Source: a virus
DNA: 33,528 bases
Strand: one strand, 5' to 3'
Virus record (IMG/VR): IMGVR_UViG_3300035661_000211
Coordinates: 1-33,528 of that record
In this document: positions 14,867 to 21,895 of the stretch, piece by piece
How positions within the stretch are numbered: position 1 is the stretch's first letter
How the letters are laid out: each line of letters begins with the position of its first letter
Notes under the pieces: model-generated
Told to the model about the DNA's origin: nothing
The model's input: the letters and a program-made list of their open reading frames with translations, nothing else
Database searches by the model: none
Made by a program: the position numbers and the translations under genes

Positions 14867-15714
14867 ACGGCGAGAACCTTCCCAAGTGGCGATCGGGAGT
14901 CGAGCTGGACTCGGCAAGCCTCAACGAGCTGGCTCGCGGTCTGGAGCTGGCCAACACGTGGAAAGTCGCCCCTGGCACTGGGCTCGTGCTTCGCGAGACT
15001 GGGCACGGCGTGCGACTTCATCGCGAGGCCGTCAAGCCGATCTGGGGCAAGCTCTCGGGCTCGACGTCGCCTTATACCTACGTCGAGCAGCTCGACGACG
15101 GCACTGGCACATGGGCCAACGGCACACGCTCTGGCACGGCCTACGAAGTGAACTCGACCGCATCGCTCGGTGGCAAGGTCGTGAGGTTGCATCCCGATCG
15201 CGTGGGAGCTTGGCGGTTTCAGTGGCACAAGAGCACGACTAGTGATATCACTGTTTGCTCATTGTGCACGCTTCCAACTGTGCTGCACGCGACCGGATCA
15301 TATCAACAAGACCCAGGCGGTTCATTTAGCCCATGCAGCAACTCGGGCGGAACAAGCTACACGACGGTCCCCGTCGCATTCGACCTTACGTACACGCCAG
15401 GATCATTGCCTAACCCGGAATACCTTTCTTCGCTGATTACTGTCACGATGGAAAGATTTCTCATCTTTAATGCCCCTGCATGCTCCAGCACGGTTCAATA
15501 TAAACTTGTGTTTACGCCCGCAAGCATCTCGGGCGGAAATTGTGCAAAGGTTGTGCTTTATGAATCGCTTGACGGAGGCGCATTCAAACAACCTACGGCT
15601 GGAACGCTGCCAGTCTATACAAGTTGCTCTCCGCTCAATTTATCTTTTGCGGGCGGGGGTGGCGTTGGCGTTGGTGGTGTTTATCAGCCGATCACTATGA
15701 CGATCACTATATGA
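14863..15714 (+). CDS. Tail-tip protein, second paralogue with extra Cys-rich C-terminal domain
   Basis: A 283-residue protein; the TTG start overlaps the previous stop (TTGA) and has a GGAGG site, so it is preferred over the in-frame ATG 33 bases upstream. Residues 1-122 match the preceding gene along its whole length. Residues 123-283 are new: beta-rich, with many Cys (VCSLC, SPCSN, APACSS, GNCAK, TSCS) and a glycine run near the end (AGGGGVGVGGV). DNA of this part is lower in GC and uses different codons, suggesting an acquired receptor-binding domain. It is the last large virion gene in the block and may be the receptor-binding protein. Confidence 0.6.
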   Translation: MNGENLPKWRSGVELDSASLNELARGLELANTWKVAPGTGLVLRETGHGVRLHREAVKPIWGKLSGSTSPYTYVEQLDDGTGTWANGTRSGTAYEVNSTASLGGKVVRLHPDRVGAWRFQWHKSTTSDITVCSLCTLPTVLHATGSYQQDPGGSFSPCSNSGGTSYTTVPVAFDLTYTPGSLPNPEYLSSLITVTMERFLIFNAPACSSTVQYKLVFTPASISGGNCAKVVLYESLDGGAFKQPTAGTLPVYTSCSPLNLSFAGGGGVGVGGVYQPITMTITI

Positions 15715-16028
15715 TAACCCGATGCACACACTGCCCAGCCCATCTTGATCATGTTTGCTTAGCGCGTAAAACCGGGCATTATCGCTACTGCGAATTGGTT
15801 GTCAGTCATGAAGGCTATCGGGAGTTGGTTCGATCGCAAAGCGAGCCAAGCGACGGATCACCAATCGTAACGATGCAGGCCGAGCCGATTGATACCGTGA
15901 AGCTCGTAGCGATCGAGACTTGCGACTTTCGGAGGTCGGATTGCAACTGTCTGAGCAAGCCATCCGACTGCCAGCTTGGTGGTTATACGGCCCGTGTTCT
16001 ATGTATGGATTGCAAGGAAATTACCTAG
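15711..16028 (+). CDS. Small cysteine-rich (zinc-binding type) protein
   Basis: A 105-residue protein with 10 Cys. The ATGA overlap with the previous gene decides the start. N-terminal CTHC (Cys5, Cys8) with Cys16 and Cys27 looks like a small zinc ribbon or knuckle, and six more Cys are clustered in the last 40 residues (CDFRRSDCNC, then LCMDC). No membrane segment. It may be a structural or regulatory zinc protein; I do not know its function. Similar CxxC-start proteins are, in my memory, common in planctomycete phages. Confidence 0.55.
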   Translation: MITRCTHCPAHLDHVCLARKTGHYRYCELVVSHEGYRELVRSQSEPSDGSPIVTMQAEPIDTVKLVAIETCDFRRSDCNCLSKPSDCQLGGYTARVLCMDCKEIT

Positions 16029-16046
16029 TAAATCTGACTTGGGCGG

Positions 16047-16052
16047 TATAAT
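16047..16052 (+). promoter_or_regulatory. Possible minus-10 promoter box before the HTH gene
   Basis: A perfect TATAAT lies 42 bases upstream of the gene at 16094, in an AT-richer stretch of a 65-base gap. No good minus-35 box is seen at 16-18 bases upstream (the bases there are CCTAGT or similar), so it would need an activator or be an extended-type promoter. Confidence 0.35.
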
Positions 16053-16093
16053 CGAGTCGTGCGTGACTGCCCACCCACTTCTGAGTCACACCG

Positions 16094-16456
16094 ATGGGCG
16101 ATCTCTGGTCGGTTTTGCCCGATCGGCTCTCGCACGAGCCAGATCCTGATTGTGATCACGAGTCCATCATTCGCCGTTTTGAAACACTCGCCAACGTCTG
16201 TCAAACCCACCAAGCCCAGACCAAAACATGCTCACGAAGGCACGGTTATCGACCGAATGTCGCGATCGACGTGCGTCGATACTTTGAAACCGAAGTGCTC
16301 GGCACGTCGGCACGTCAGATCGCAGAGCATGACGAGCTCAGTCTGAGAGCTGTGCAAAAGTCGATCCGGCGTGGACGCGAGGCCATCCAAGGCCAGTTCC
16401 AATCGCCGGATCAAAACCCCAAGCCAGGCTCGACAAAACAATCACCCAAGTGGTGA
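16094..16456 (+). CDS. Small helix-turn-helix protein, sigma region-4-like
   Basis: A 120-residue protein. Residues about 62-97 (RRYFETEVLGTSARQIAEHD, then ELSLRAVQKSIRRGREAI) form a helix-turn-helix like region 4 of sigma factors or related regulators. The N-terminal half has several Cys and His (PDCDHES, NVCQTHQAQTKTCSRRH) that could bind zinc. It is the last plus gene of the late block and overlaps the opposing gene by 15 bases at the 3-prime ends. It may regulate the late or early operon; this is inference. Confidence 0.55.
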   Translation: MGDLWSVLPDRLSHEPDPDCDHESIIRRFETLANVCQTHQAQTKTCSRRHGYRPNVAIDVRRYFETEVLGTSARQIAEHDELSLRAVQKSIRRGREAIQGQFQSPDQNPKPGSTKQSPKW

Positions 16457-17023
16457 TTTGGCAAAGATCTCACGGCCCAGCTCTTCAGCTCGTGCTGTGA
16501 GTCGCTTCGCTTGCACGTCGATCGCCGCAAGGTAGATTGGCAGCTTGAGATTGTCAGTCATTGGCAATTTTGCCGAGATGGCCGCAACGCACAAAGCGTG
16601 GAGGAGGTCGTTCAGCTCAAACTTCTGCGAAATTTCGTTGATCAGAACCAAGGCTTCGCATACTTGGTTTTGATCGAAACCGAGATCTCGATGCGATTCG
16701 TTCTGGTCGGCAATCTCGGCTTCGGTCGCTGGAATGTCGCGAGTCAGCCCGTATTGCTCGCACACTTTGACCGCGATCTCACGAATGTGCTTGGTGATGT
16801 CTTGAGACTCCATCAGCACATTGATTTGTCTGGATCGTTGCATGCGAATCATCAGCTCTGGCACATTGTTGCCACATGAGTCGATGAGCAGAGATGAGAC
16901 GTGATTGAGTAACAGCCCAGCCGAGATCCCATCAATCACCATGTCTCGGGCAATGTCCTTTTGTCCGACAACCGCGTGGTAGACAGACATGATGCCTTTC
17001 TCTCGGCACTGAATAAAGTTCAT
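16442..17023 (-). CDS. Hypothetical protein, last gene of the minus operon
   Basis: A 193-residue helical protein from ATG 17023 (an in-frame GTG at 17038 is the alternative and would overlap the upstream gene by 10 bases). It is rich in Ile, Asn and Gln relative to neighbours, with segments such as GISAGLLLNHVSSLLIDSCG and DQNQVCEALVLINEISQKFE. No membrane segment or domain is recognised. It ends tail-to-tail over the plus-strand HTH gene with no terminator between them. Confidence 0.6.
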   Translation of the reverse strand: MNFIQCREKGIMSVYHAVVGQKDIARDMVIDGISAGLLLNHVSSLLIDSCGNNVPELMIRMQRSRQINVLMESQDITKHIREIAVKVCEQYGLTRDIPATEAEIADQNESHRDLGFDQNQVCEALVLINEISQKFELNDLLHALCVAAISAKLPMTDNLKLPIYLAAIDVQAKRLTARAEELGREIFAKSPLG

Positions 17024-17028
17024 GCGTT

Positions 17029-17886
17029 CTAGCTCCACAGAAAGCCTTGGTTGCTCTTCGATGCTCCACTCGCAACAAGCGGCGGAGCTGGTCTGGCCAT
17101 GCGTGGTGGCATTGGCGAAGGTTTGGGCGGTGGTGGTGGCGGAGCCGCCTCAACGGTTGGTAGAACAACGCTCGGATCGTCAACAAAGCGAAGCCCGAGC
17201 ATTTCGTTGCGAGCGTTGCAGATCAGCTCAGTGATCGACAGACGGCCATACTCGGCATGCTCAAGGCACTCGCTGAAGTCAGGCCTAGTCCAGCCTTCAG
17301 CCTCGATCCAGATCGAAGGCGATCGGGCTCGCTCTTGAAAAAAGATGACGTCTTCGAATCCAGGCACTCGCGGTGTCCATTGATTCCTCTCGATTGTGTC
17401 TAACGATTTCCGCTCTCGCTCTTCGATCAGTTCTCCGCTCGTCCATCGTTTACGCAGCGAGGCGACATAAATGCCCACGACATTCGGCTTGGGCTTGGTA
17501 GGCTTCGAGCGATCGACAATGGCCAAGCTCTCGCCAGCTCCGTCGCCGATCAGCCATTGGCCACGCATCGCGAGCGAGTAAATCACCCACGCTGGGATCG
17601 AGATCGGATTGCCTTCGACCAGAAGCGTGAGCGAGGTCTCGGCCTGGTCGTAACGAGCACGCGTCGTCTCGTGTCGAGAAATCCGCTCGAATCGACTCAG
17701 CGGTGGCACAGCAACGACGAGCGAGGCCTTGCTGCCTCCAGTCAGCTCTAGACCACCACCGACGGCATTAGCAAAGAACTGCTCGGCGATCGGCTCAAAG
17801 CTTTCGATAGAGTGGTCGGTCGGTCGCACTTCCCCTTCGATCCGATGGATCAAAACCACAGCTCGATAAATGGCCACGCTTGGCAT
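17029..17886 (-). CDS. Hypothetical protein with proline-rich C-terminus
   Basis: A 285-residue protein. Start ATG 17886 has AAGGA upstream, overlapping the end of the microprotein gene. The N-terminal 230 residues are mixed alpha/beta (AIYRAVVLIHRIEGEVRPTD, then SLTLLVEGNPISIPAWVIYS). Residues about 240-275 are a proline tract with PPPPPPKPSPMPPRMARP, which suggests a flexible arm or binding site for a partner. I do not recognise a domain. It is the largest gene in the block of small minus-strand genes. Confidence 0.6.
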   Translation of the reverse strand: MPSVAIYRAVVLIHRIEGEVRPTDHSIESFEPIAEQFFANAVGGGLELTGGSKASLVVAVPPLSRFERISRHETTRARYDQAETSLTLLVEGNPISIPAWVIYSLAMRGQWLIGDGAGESLAIVDRSKPTKPKPNVVGIYVASLRKRWTSGELIEERERKSLDTIERNQWTPRVPGFEDVIFFQERARSPSIWIEAEGWTRPDFSECLEHAEYGRLSITELICNARNEMLGLRFVDDPSVVLPTVEAAPPPPPPKPSPMPPRMARPAPPLVASGASKSNQGFLWS

Positions 17887-17890
17887 GAAG

Positions 17891-17983
17891 TTATCCTTGA
17901 GGGTCGAACCGCTCGTCAGAAAAGTAGATCGAGATGATCACGATGCTGAACACCAAGGCGGCATACGCGAGAGCTACAAGCAT
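17891..17983 (-). CDS. 30-residue membrane microprotein
   Basis: The short frame starts at ATG 17983, 3 bases after the upstream stop codon, and stops at TAA 17891-17893. The product begins MLVALAYAALVFSIVIISIY, a single membrane helix, followed by a charged tail (FSDERFDPQG). It fits exactly into the gap between two accepted genes, and its last codons carry the Shine-Dalgarno of the next gene. A membrane helix in a gap of that exact size is unlikely by chance. Confidence 0.6.
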   Translation of the reverse strand: MLVALAYAALVFSIVIISIYFSDERFDPQG

Positions 17984-17986
17984 GCG

Positions 17987-18217
17987 TCACACGTCCGCAT
18001 CGCGAGATGGAATCCGATCCGAAAACAAAGCCCCATGATAGAGCTTGATGAGAATGCCGTGCGTACAGATGAGAGTCTCAGCGAACGGCACAAACGTGAT
18101 GACGACGGGCGAGGACTCTGGACCATCGACCATCCAATAAGATCCCGCCTCAGTCGGAAGTCGCTTGCGAAGCTTACGGCCTTCAGGAAAGCCCGAAGTC
18201 TTGGCGATCGAAAGCAT
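17987..18217 (-). CDS. Small conserved-type phage protein
   Basis: A 76-residue protein from ATG 18217, chosen because it starts just after the upstream TGA; a longer frame exists but overlaps the upstream gene. The pattern EAGSYWMVDGPESSPVVITF, then a Thr-His-Gly strand and FSDRIP at the C-terminus resembles small phage proteins of unknown function that are widespread. No membrane segment is seen. It belongs to the tightly packed minus operon. Confidence 0.6.
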   Translation of the reverse strand: MLSIAKTSGFPEGRKLRKRLPTEAGSYWMVDGPESSPVVITFVPFAETLICTHGILIKLYHGALFSDRIPSRDADV

Positions 18218-18221
18218 CGGC

Positions 18222-18590
18222 TCACCCGTAATACGACGAGAGGATTGAAGCCTTGCTGGCAAGGACTAGAAGCTTTCCGATGGTGTACTGATGGCCGTCT
18301 TCATCTTGTACGATGGTCGACCAAGGCTCTTTCGTCGGGTTGTCGTAAACGCACATTTCCTCACGAGTCACTCCAGTCTCCGCGATCGCTGTTTGGATCG
18401 CTCCCTCCCACGTCGGAGCGGCCCACACTTCGTCGTCACTGATGCGCCACGCGTGCAACCGTTTCGGATTGAGAATCCAACGCACAACACGACCCGCGTG
18501 ATTGACCTTAGCTCGAACACGTTGAAGGCCCTTTTCCCATTTGAGCCGAGTGAGGAAAAGCTTGATCCGAAAACCGTTGACGATGTTCAT
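18222..18590 (-). CDS. Hypothetical protein
   Basis: A 122-residue protein with a GGGAG site 6-7 bases before ATG 18590. The N-terminus is basic (KLFLTRLKWEKGLQRVRAKV), the middle is acidic (WRISDDEVWAAPTWEGAIQT), and the end has a short strand and helix. No known domain. It lies next to the gene at 17987 with only 4 bases between stop and start. Confidence 0.55.
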   Translation of the reverse strand: MNIVNGFRIKLFLTRLKWEKGLQRVRAKVNHAGRVVRWILNPKRLHAWRISDDEVWAAPTWEGAIQTAIAETGVTREEMCVYDNPTKEPWSTIVQDEDGHQYTIGKLLVLASKASILSSYYG

Positions 18591-18619
18591 GGGTTGCTCC
18601 CTGGTCTGGCTGGAATAGT

Positions 18620-18982
18620 TCAGCGGTTACTGATGCTCACGACGACACCGCAAAGATCAAACAGTGCCACAGCTTGCTCAGGGGTAAACTTGTCCGCTAC
18701 GCGATTCACTTTGAAGGCCTCAAGCAATCGCCTCGCGGCTCTTAACAGAGCGTCTCGCTCGACTGTCACATGCGAGCCTTCAGCCTTAATCGTCGTGCAG
18801 ATCGGCACAGCGATCGAGCCATGTCGCTCATGCATCATCACAGCATCTTGCGAAGCCGTGACGGAATACCAGACTTCGTTGTTGCCCTCCCAGACTCCAC
18901 CATCTCGCCACACTTGTGGAGGATGCCAGATCGCGAAGAGCTGGGGTGGCAATGGAGGCGGTTGTAGGCCGGTTTCAGGCAC
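18620..18982 (-). CDS. Hypothetical protein
   Basis: A 120-residue protein with GTG start at 18982; GAGGAGAG lies in good spacing right after the upstream microprotein. It has an aromatic N-terminal half (LFAIWHPPQVWRDGGVWEG) and a helical C-terminal half (ERDALLRAARRLLEAFKVN). Function is not recognised. Confidence 0.55.
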   Translation of the reverse strand: MPETGLQPPPLPPQLFAIWHPPQVWRDGGVWEGNNEVWYSVTASQDAVMMHERHGSIAVPICTTIKAEGSHVTVERDALLRAARRLLEAFKVNRVADKFTPEQAVALFDLCGVVVSISNR

Positions 18983-18995
18983 GTAATCTCTCCTC

Positions 18996-19121
18996 TTAAT
19001 CGTCGTGATGTGGATTGGCGGCTTCGGGGCTGTCAGGGTCAGGCTGATGTGATAACCACACCGTAAACCAGATTGCCGAAATCAGCCCCGCTGTGATCAG
19101 AATCGCTGTTGTCGTTGTCAT
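18996..19121 (-). CDS. 41-residue membrane microprotein
   Basis: ATG 19121 overlaps the stop of the upstream gene (ATGA). The product starts MTTTTAILITAGLISAIWFT and continues VWLSHQPDPDSPEAANPHHDD: one membrane helix, then an acidic, His-ending tail. The stop codon lies next to the strong GAGGAGA site of the next gene. The overlap, helix and exact fit into the gap support it, though it is shorter than usual gene-finder limits. Confidence 0.65.
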   Translation of the reverse strand: MTTTTAILITAGLISAIWFTVWLSHQPDPDSPEAANPHHDD

Positions 19122-19399
19122 GTCGTTTGCTCACTTTGCCACAAAGGATAGCTATCGCTTGAGCATGCCACTTCAACGTGCGGCTGAATTTTCTTAGTGG
19201 CGAATGCTCTAGTGAGGCAAACCACATAAGCTTCGCTGGTCGTTATGGTTTCGAACGTGCACGTCACTCCTTGGCCTTCAGTGACCACGACGGACACTTC
19301 CGTACCAATTGGGATGTTGCGGTTGAAGACGTTCACCAAGTCTTCAGACCATTGCTTGCGACTTAGTTCTCGATTGCTCAGATTTAGCAGCTTTGGCAT
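19118..19399 (-). CDS. Conserved-type small phage protein
   Basis: A 93-residue protein. The pattern LLNLSNRELSRKQWSEDLVN, then FNRNIPIGTEVSVVVTEGQG near residues 24-45 is one I have seen in small phage proteins with variable C-termini (L-P-N-R-x-L-x-R-E-Q-W and NRN-IP-GTDV). The function is unknown. The start lies 56 bases inside the upstream gene; the conserved N-terminus argues that this long overlap is real. Confidence 0.6.
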   Translation of the reverse strand: MPKLLNLSNRELSRKQWSEDLVNVFNRNIPIGTEVSVVVTEGQGVTCTFETITTSEAYVVCLTRAFATKKIQPHVEVACSSDSYPLWQSEQTT

Positions 19400-19742
19400 T
19401 CTCCGCTCGTTTCTTCAGCTCGACGTGGAATTCGTCTCGTTGCTCCCAATACTCTCGGTACAGATCGAAGGCATGGGCTCGCGGAGTGATCGCGATCGCT
19501 TGCTCACCACTGCATTCTTCGATCACCCACCTCGATCCGTCTGGGATCGGAAGCGTCTCGACATAGCGAGCCAGCTCACCCCGCGAGGCACCACCTTGAG
19601 CCCAAATCCAGTGCGGCTCTTCGGTCCTGAAGATTGAGCCGAGCAGACCTGTCAAAGCAGACGTCCGACGACGGCCAACCCGGAAGAATCGCATGATGAT
19701 GCAATCAAACCAAGGTTGCTTGGAGAGAGCTGGCTCAGCCAT
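19344..19742 (-). CDS. Hypothetical protein
   Basis: A 132-residue protein from ATG 19742 with GAGG upstream. The middle has a small alpha/beta core (RYVETLPIPDGSRWVIEECS), and the C-terminus is a charged helix (YREYWEQRDEFHVELKKRAE). The last 18 residues overlap the next gene in another frame. No family is recognised. Confidence 0.5.
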   Translation of the reverse strand: MAEPALSKQPWFDCIIMRFFRVGRRRTSALTGLLGSIFRTEEPHWIWAQGGASRGELARYVETLPIPDGSRWVIEECSGEQAIAITPRAHAFDLYREYWEQRDEFHVELKKRAENAKAAKSEQSRTKSQAMV

Positions 19743-19751
19743 TGGATGACC

Positions 19752-19970
19752 TCAGTGACTTTCGTGATTAAGGGCTGGTATTCGCGATCGTCGGACCAAT
19801 TCCGAGTAATGCTTCTCGGGCATCACGACGTAGAACTTTTCGTTCACGCACACAACCTTCGGTGGCGTGCAATGAGAAACCATCGTCTGCTCGCAAAACA
19901 CTTTGCCGATCGCGGAGCCAGCGAGGAGGCCAGAGGCAAACATGCCGACTCCAAATGCCCAGATAATCAT
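19752..19970 (-). CDS. Small membrane protein
   Basis: A 72-residue protein with an AGGAG site 8 bases before ATG 19970. Residues 1-24 (MIIWAFGVGMFASGLLAGSA) form a glycine-rich membrane helix; the rest is soluble with Cys (FCEQTMVSHCTPPKVVC) and Tyr (YVVMPEKHYSEL). Four Cys on a membrane protein suggests metal binding or a disulfide if outside the cell. Role unknown. Confidence 0.6.
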   Translation of the reverse strand: MIIWAFGVGMFASGLLAGSAIGKVFCEQTMVSHCTPPKVVCVNEKFYVVMPEKHYSELVRRSRIPALNHESH

Positions 19971-19979
19971 GCAAGACTC

Positions 19980-20219
19980 CTACGGTTGAATGTGCGGTTG
20001 AATGTCATAAGACATCGCGATGATCTGCTCGCTCAGATCTTTGAACTCTTTGAAGAGTCGCACTCGGCCCGCTGCGTAACTGCTCAGCAAATTGACGCGG
20101 CCTTCGCTGAGATCGCCTTCGTGGCACCGAAGCGTCATCAAGAGTCCGGCCGCGAGCCGTTCTGTGCGAGCGAGCTTGTCTTGCAACGACTCGACTGCGA
20201 TATGCTCTTGGGTTTTCAT
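19980..20219 (-). CDS. Hypothetical helical protein
   Basis: A 79-residue mostly helical protein (VESLQDKLARTERLAAGLLM, then RLFKEFKDLSEQIIAM). ATG 20219 overlaps the upstream stop codon by 4 bases. Heptad spacing of Leu suggests a coiled coil. No known domain. Confidence 0.55.
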   Translation of the reverse strand: MKTQEHIAVESLQDKLARTERLAAGLLMTLRCHEGDLSEGRVNLLSSYAAGRVRLFKEFKDLSEQIIAMSYDIQPHIQP

Positions 20220-20629
20220 AACGGTCGATCCTCGTCGTCAAATTTGTCGATGAAATCTGAAGGATGGACTGGCAAGCCACTGAGCCGACGGTGTTCGGTG
20301 TCAACAGCCTGGCTGTTGACTTTGTTCTGAGCGGCGAGCAGCTCGGCTGTGATCGCTCGACGCGTCGAGTAACTTCCTGAAGGCTCGTGGCTCACGAGAT
20401 GCATCGCCGATCGGGCTGTCTCTTCGTCCACATATTGGATCGAGTGCACCGATCCCGCCGAGAAGTAAGTCGTGACGAAGTTCTCACTCAGACCACTCTC
20501 AAGGGCATATTGGATTGGGGTATCGATCCGACCGAGCTTGCCTCCAAATCGCTCCTCTTCGGTCAAGATGCCGACGAGCGTCTTGTGTCCCATCAATCCC
20601 ACGATTGCCCATTGCTTTTCAATGCTCAT
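20216..20629 (-). CDS. Conserved phage protein with MGH and RID-P motifs
   Basis: A 137-residue protein from ATG 20629 (GGAG site present; the longer frame overlaps the upstream gene). Residues 6-40 (WAIVGLMGHKTLVGILTEEE, then GGKLGRIDTP) match a pattern very common in phage and mobile-element proteins of unknown function: W-x-I-x-E-L-MGH-x-x-x-A-G, then an acidic stretch, GG and RIDVP. A short strand and YFSAGSVHSIQYV follow. The function of the family is not known to me. Confidence 0.7.
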   Translation of the reverse strand: MSIEKQWAIVGLMGHKTLVGILTEEERFGGKLGRIDTPIQYALESGLSENFVTTYFSAGSVHSIQYVDEETARSAMHLVSHEPSGSYSTRRAITAELLAAQNKVNSQAVDTEHRRLSGLPVHPSDFIDKFDDEDRPL

Positions 20630-20636
20630 CTCTGCA

Positions 20637-20786
20637 TTACTCCGTTGTAAGGCTATTCGCGAAGCCTTGGTAAAGTGCGATCGCATCGTCCAGATCGCGA
20701 CATGGATACTCGATAATCTTGCCAGCTTGCTCGACGATCACGGATCGCTCTGCCACGAGCAGAGCAGCTCCGTCGATCGTGATCAG
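20637..20786 (-). CDS. Tiny hypothetical protein, start uncertain
   Basis: A short frame, ITIDGAALLVAERSVIVEQ then GKIIEYPCRDLDDAIALYQGF, that looks like a small conserved phage protein. No in-frame ATG lies in a sensible place. The frame could start at a CTG that overlaps the upstream stop (CTGA at 20786), or at GTG 20756. A much longer version reaching 21185 overlaps two good genes and is not accepted. About 39-49 residues. No function is proposed. Confidence 0.4.
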   Translation of the reverse strand: MITIDGAALLVAERSVIVEQAGKIIEYPCRDLDDAIALYQGFANSLTTE

Positions 20787-20956
20787 ATTTTGATGAACCG
20801 CCTCTTGGGCTTGCTCAACGCTCGCCTCTGCCTCTCCATGATCTGGCAGAGATGTTGTGCTTTTTCGTGGGCGATCCACTCGCGGAGATCGGCCTGAATG
20901 TTTGGCTCCGATGCGATCAGAGCGGCGGCGAGTCGTCGGATCACTGCTCTCCACAT
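20783..20956 (-). CDS. 57-residue basic protein
   Basis: ATG 20956 is preceded by a GAGGAG site inside the end of the upstream gene. The product begins MWRAVIRRLAAALIASEP and has an amphipathic middle (DLREWIAHEKAQHLCQIM) and a very basic end (RQRRALSKPKRRFIK). It overlaps the upstream gene by 16 bases and the next by 4, the same packing style as its neighbours. It may bind nucleic acid, by charge only. Confidence 0.55.
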   Translation of the reverse strand: MWRAVIRRLAAALIASEPNIQADLREWIAHEKAQHLCQIMERQRRALSKPKRRFIKI

Positions 20957-21171
20957 TGCTCCTCCTCAAGTAGCTCTCCGATCGAGCTGAAGGTTGTTGG
21001 GCATGCGTTGTAGATCGTGATGAGTTGACCTTCGCTTTGCTCATCGGCTGGAGCAATGGCACCGACAAAGACGTGCACACACGTCTCGTTATCTGTCCAC
21101 CCTTTGAAGTGTTGGAGGGTGCGACCGCAAATCGTGGTATGTTTCCCGGTCGACTCCATGACGATGCGCAT
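20941..21171 (-). CDS. Hypothetical protein
   Basis: A 76-residue protein with a GAGGTGAG site. Cys and His occur in the N-terminal half (MESTGKHTTICGRTLQHFKG, then ETCVHVFVGAI), and the end is acidic (GELLEEEQCGEQ). No domain recognised. It lies 3 bases downstream of the previous gene. Confidence 0.55.
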   Translation of the reverse strand: MRIVMESTGKHTTICGRTLQHFKGWTDNETCVHVFVGAIAPADEQSEGQLITIYNACPTTFSSIGELLEEEQCGEQ

Positions 21172-21174
21172 GGC

Positions 21175-21501
21175 TCACCTCCCATGTTTGGTAAGGGTTG
21201 CCGCTGCCTCGTCGCTCAACTCGTGCAAGCTTTTGGTATCTCCCGGAATGTCGACCTTGACCTTGCCCAACACCTTGAGCGTGAAGCCTGGATCGCTGCC
21301 AAAGTCTTCGATGTGCGAGCGAGTGAATGCGTCCAGAGCTGCAATGGCGTGCGACTCGGTCAGCCACAAGAGCACGGCTGGAGGGCAGTCTGACGACTCG
21401 GGAAAGTTCACGACCAAGAGCCCATGCTTGGGATCTCGGATCGCCCACGCGATCGCTGCCACGTTGGTGAGCAGAGATTCCTCGGAGACTGCCTGGCTCA
21501 T
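21175..21501 (-). CDS. Hypothetical protein
   Basis: A 108-residue protein starting in a 4-base overlap with the upstream gene. It has a small alpha/beta look: VAAIAWAIRDPKHGLLVVNF, then AVLLWLTESHAIAALDAF, and a C-terminal strand with TLKVLGKVKVDIPG. The first part resembles domains that bind small ligands, but I cannot name one. Role unknown. Confidence 0.55.
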   Translation of the reverse strand: MSQAVSEESLLTNVAAIAWAIRDPKHGLLVVNFPESSDCPPAVLLWLTESHAIAALDAFTRSHIEDFGSDPGFTLKVLGKVKVDIPGDTKSLHELSDEAAATLTKHGR

Positions 21502-21866
21502 ATGCGTGTCCCTCGTACCATGTCGAATCGAGCTGTGACTCGATCGGCTGTCCTAAAGATCTGGCCATGTCGTTCCTTCTCCTCACGAGGCGGCAAGCAC
21601 GTCGGGCAGACCAATCGTGCAGACTCCTTCCAGTCCAGCTCGCCTCGCTCCTTACATTCCTGCAACGTGAACACTTCCGAGCCGCAACAGCGGCATGGGC
21701 TGACGTCATCGCGATGCATGGCAAACAAGCCACTGGGCATGACGAGCCATTCGTTAGGATCGAATAGCTGAGTTTTATGGGACGGGAGACCTTTCGGATC
21801 TCCCGCCCCGTTGCGAGCCGTAACCACGGCCGTGGAATACGGCTCGCCAGTCTTGGGCGTGCTCAT
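21498..21866 (-). CDS. Zinc-ribbon-type small protein
   Basis: A 122-residue protein from ATG 21866 with a GGAGG site. Cys58-x2-Cys61 and Cys87-x2-Cys90 (PCRCCG and VCPTC) form a probable zinc ribbon. The first 50 residues are loop-rich, with EPYSTAVVTARNG near the start. It may be a DNA- or RNA-binding accessory factor. It is the first gene after the integrase, 29 bases away, and may be co-transcribed with it. Confidence 0.55.
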   Translation of the reverse strand: MSTPKTGEPYSTAVVTARNGAGDPKGLPSHKTQLFDPNEWLVMPSGLFAMHRDDVSPCRCCGSEVFTLQECKERGELDWKESARLVCPTCLPPREEKERHGQIFRTADRVTARFDMVRGTRI

Positions 21867-21895
21867 ATGTGCCTCCAATCAAAGGCACAGTCAGA

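Noticed and set aside
20957-21185. N-terminal part of a 182-residue minus frame
   Set aside because: This stretch overlaps a good gene (20941-21171) with a strong ribosome site, and its sequence is Ser/Arg-rich noise. Only its last 40-49 codons look real.
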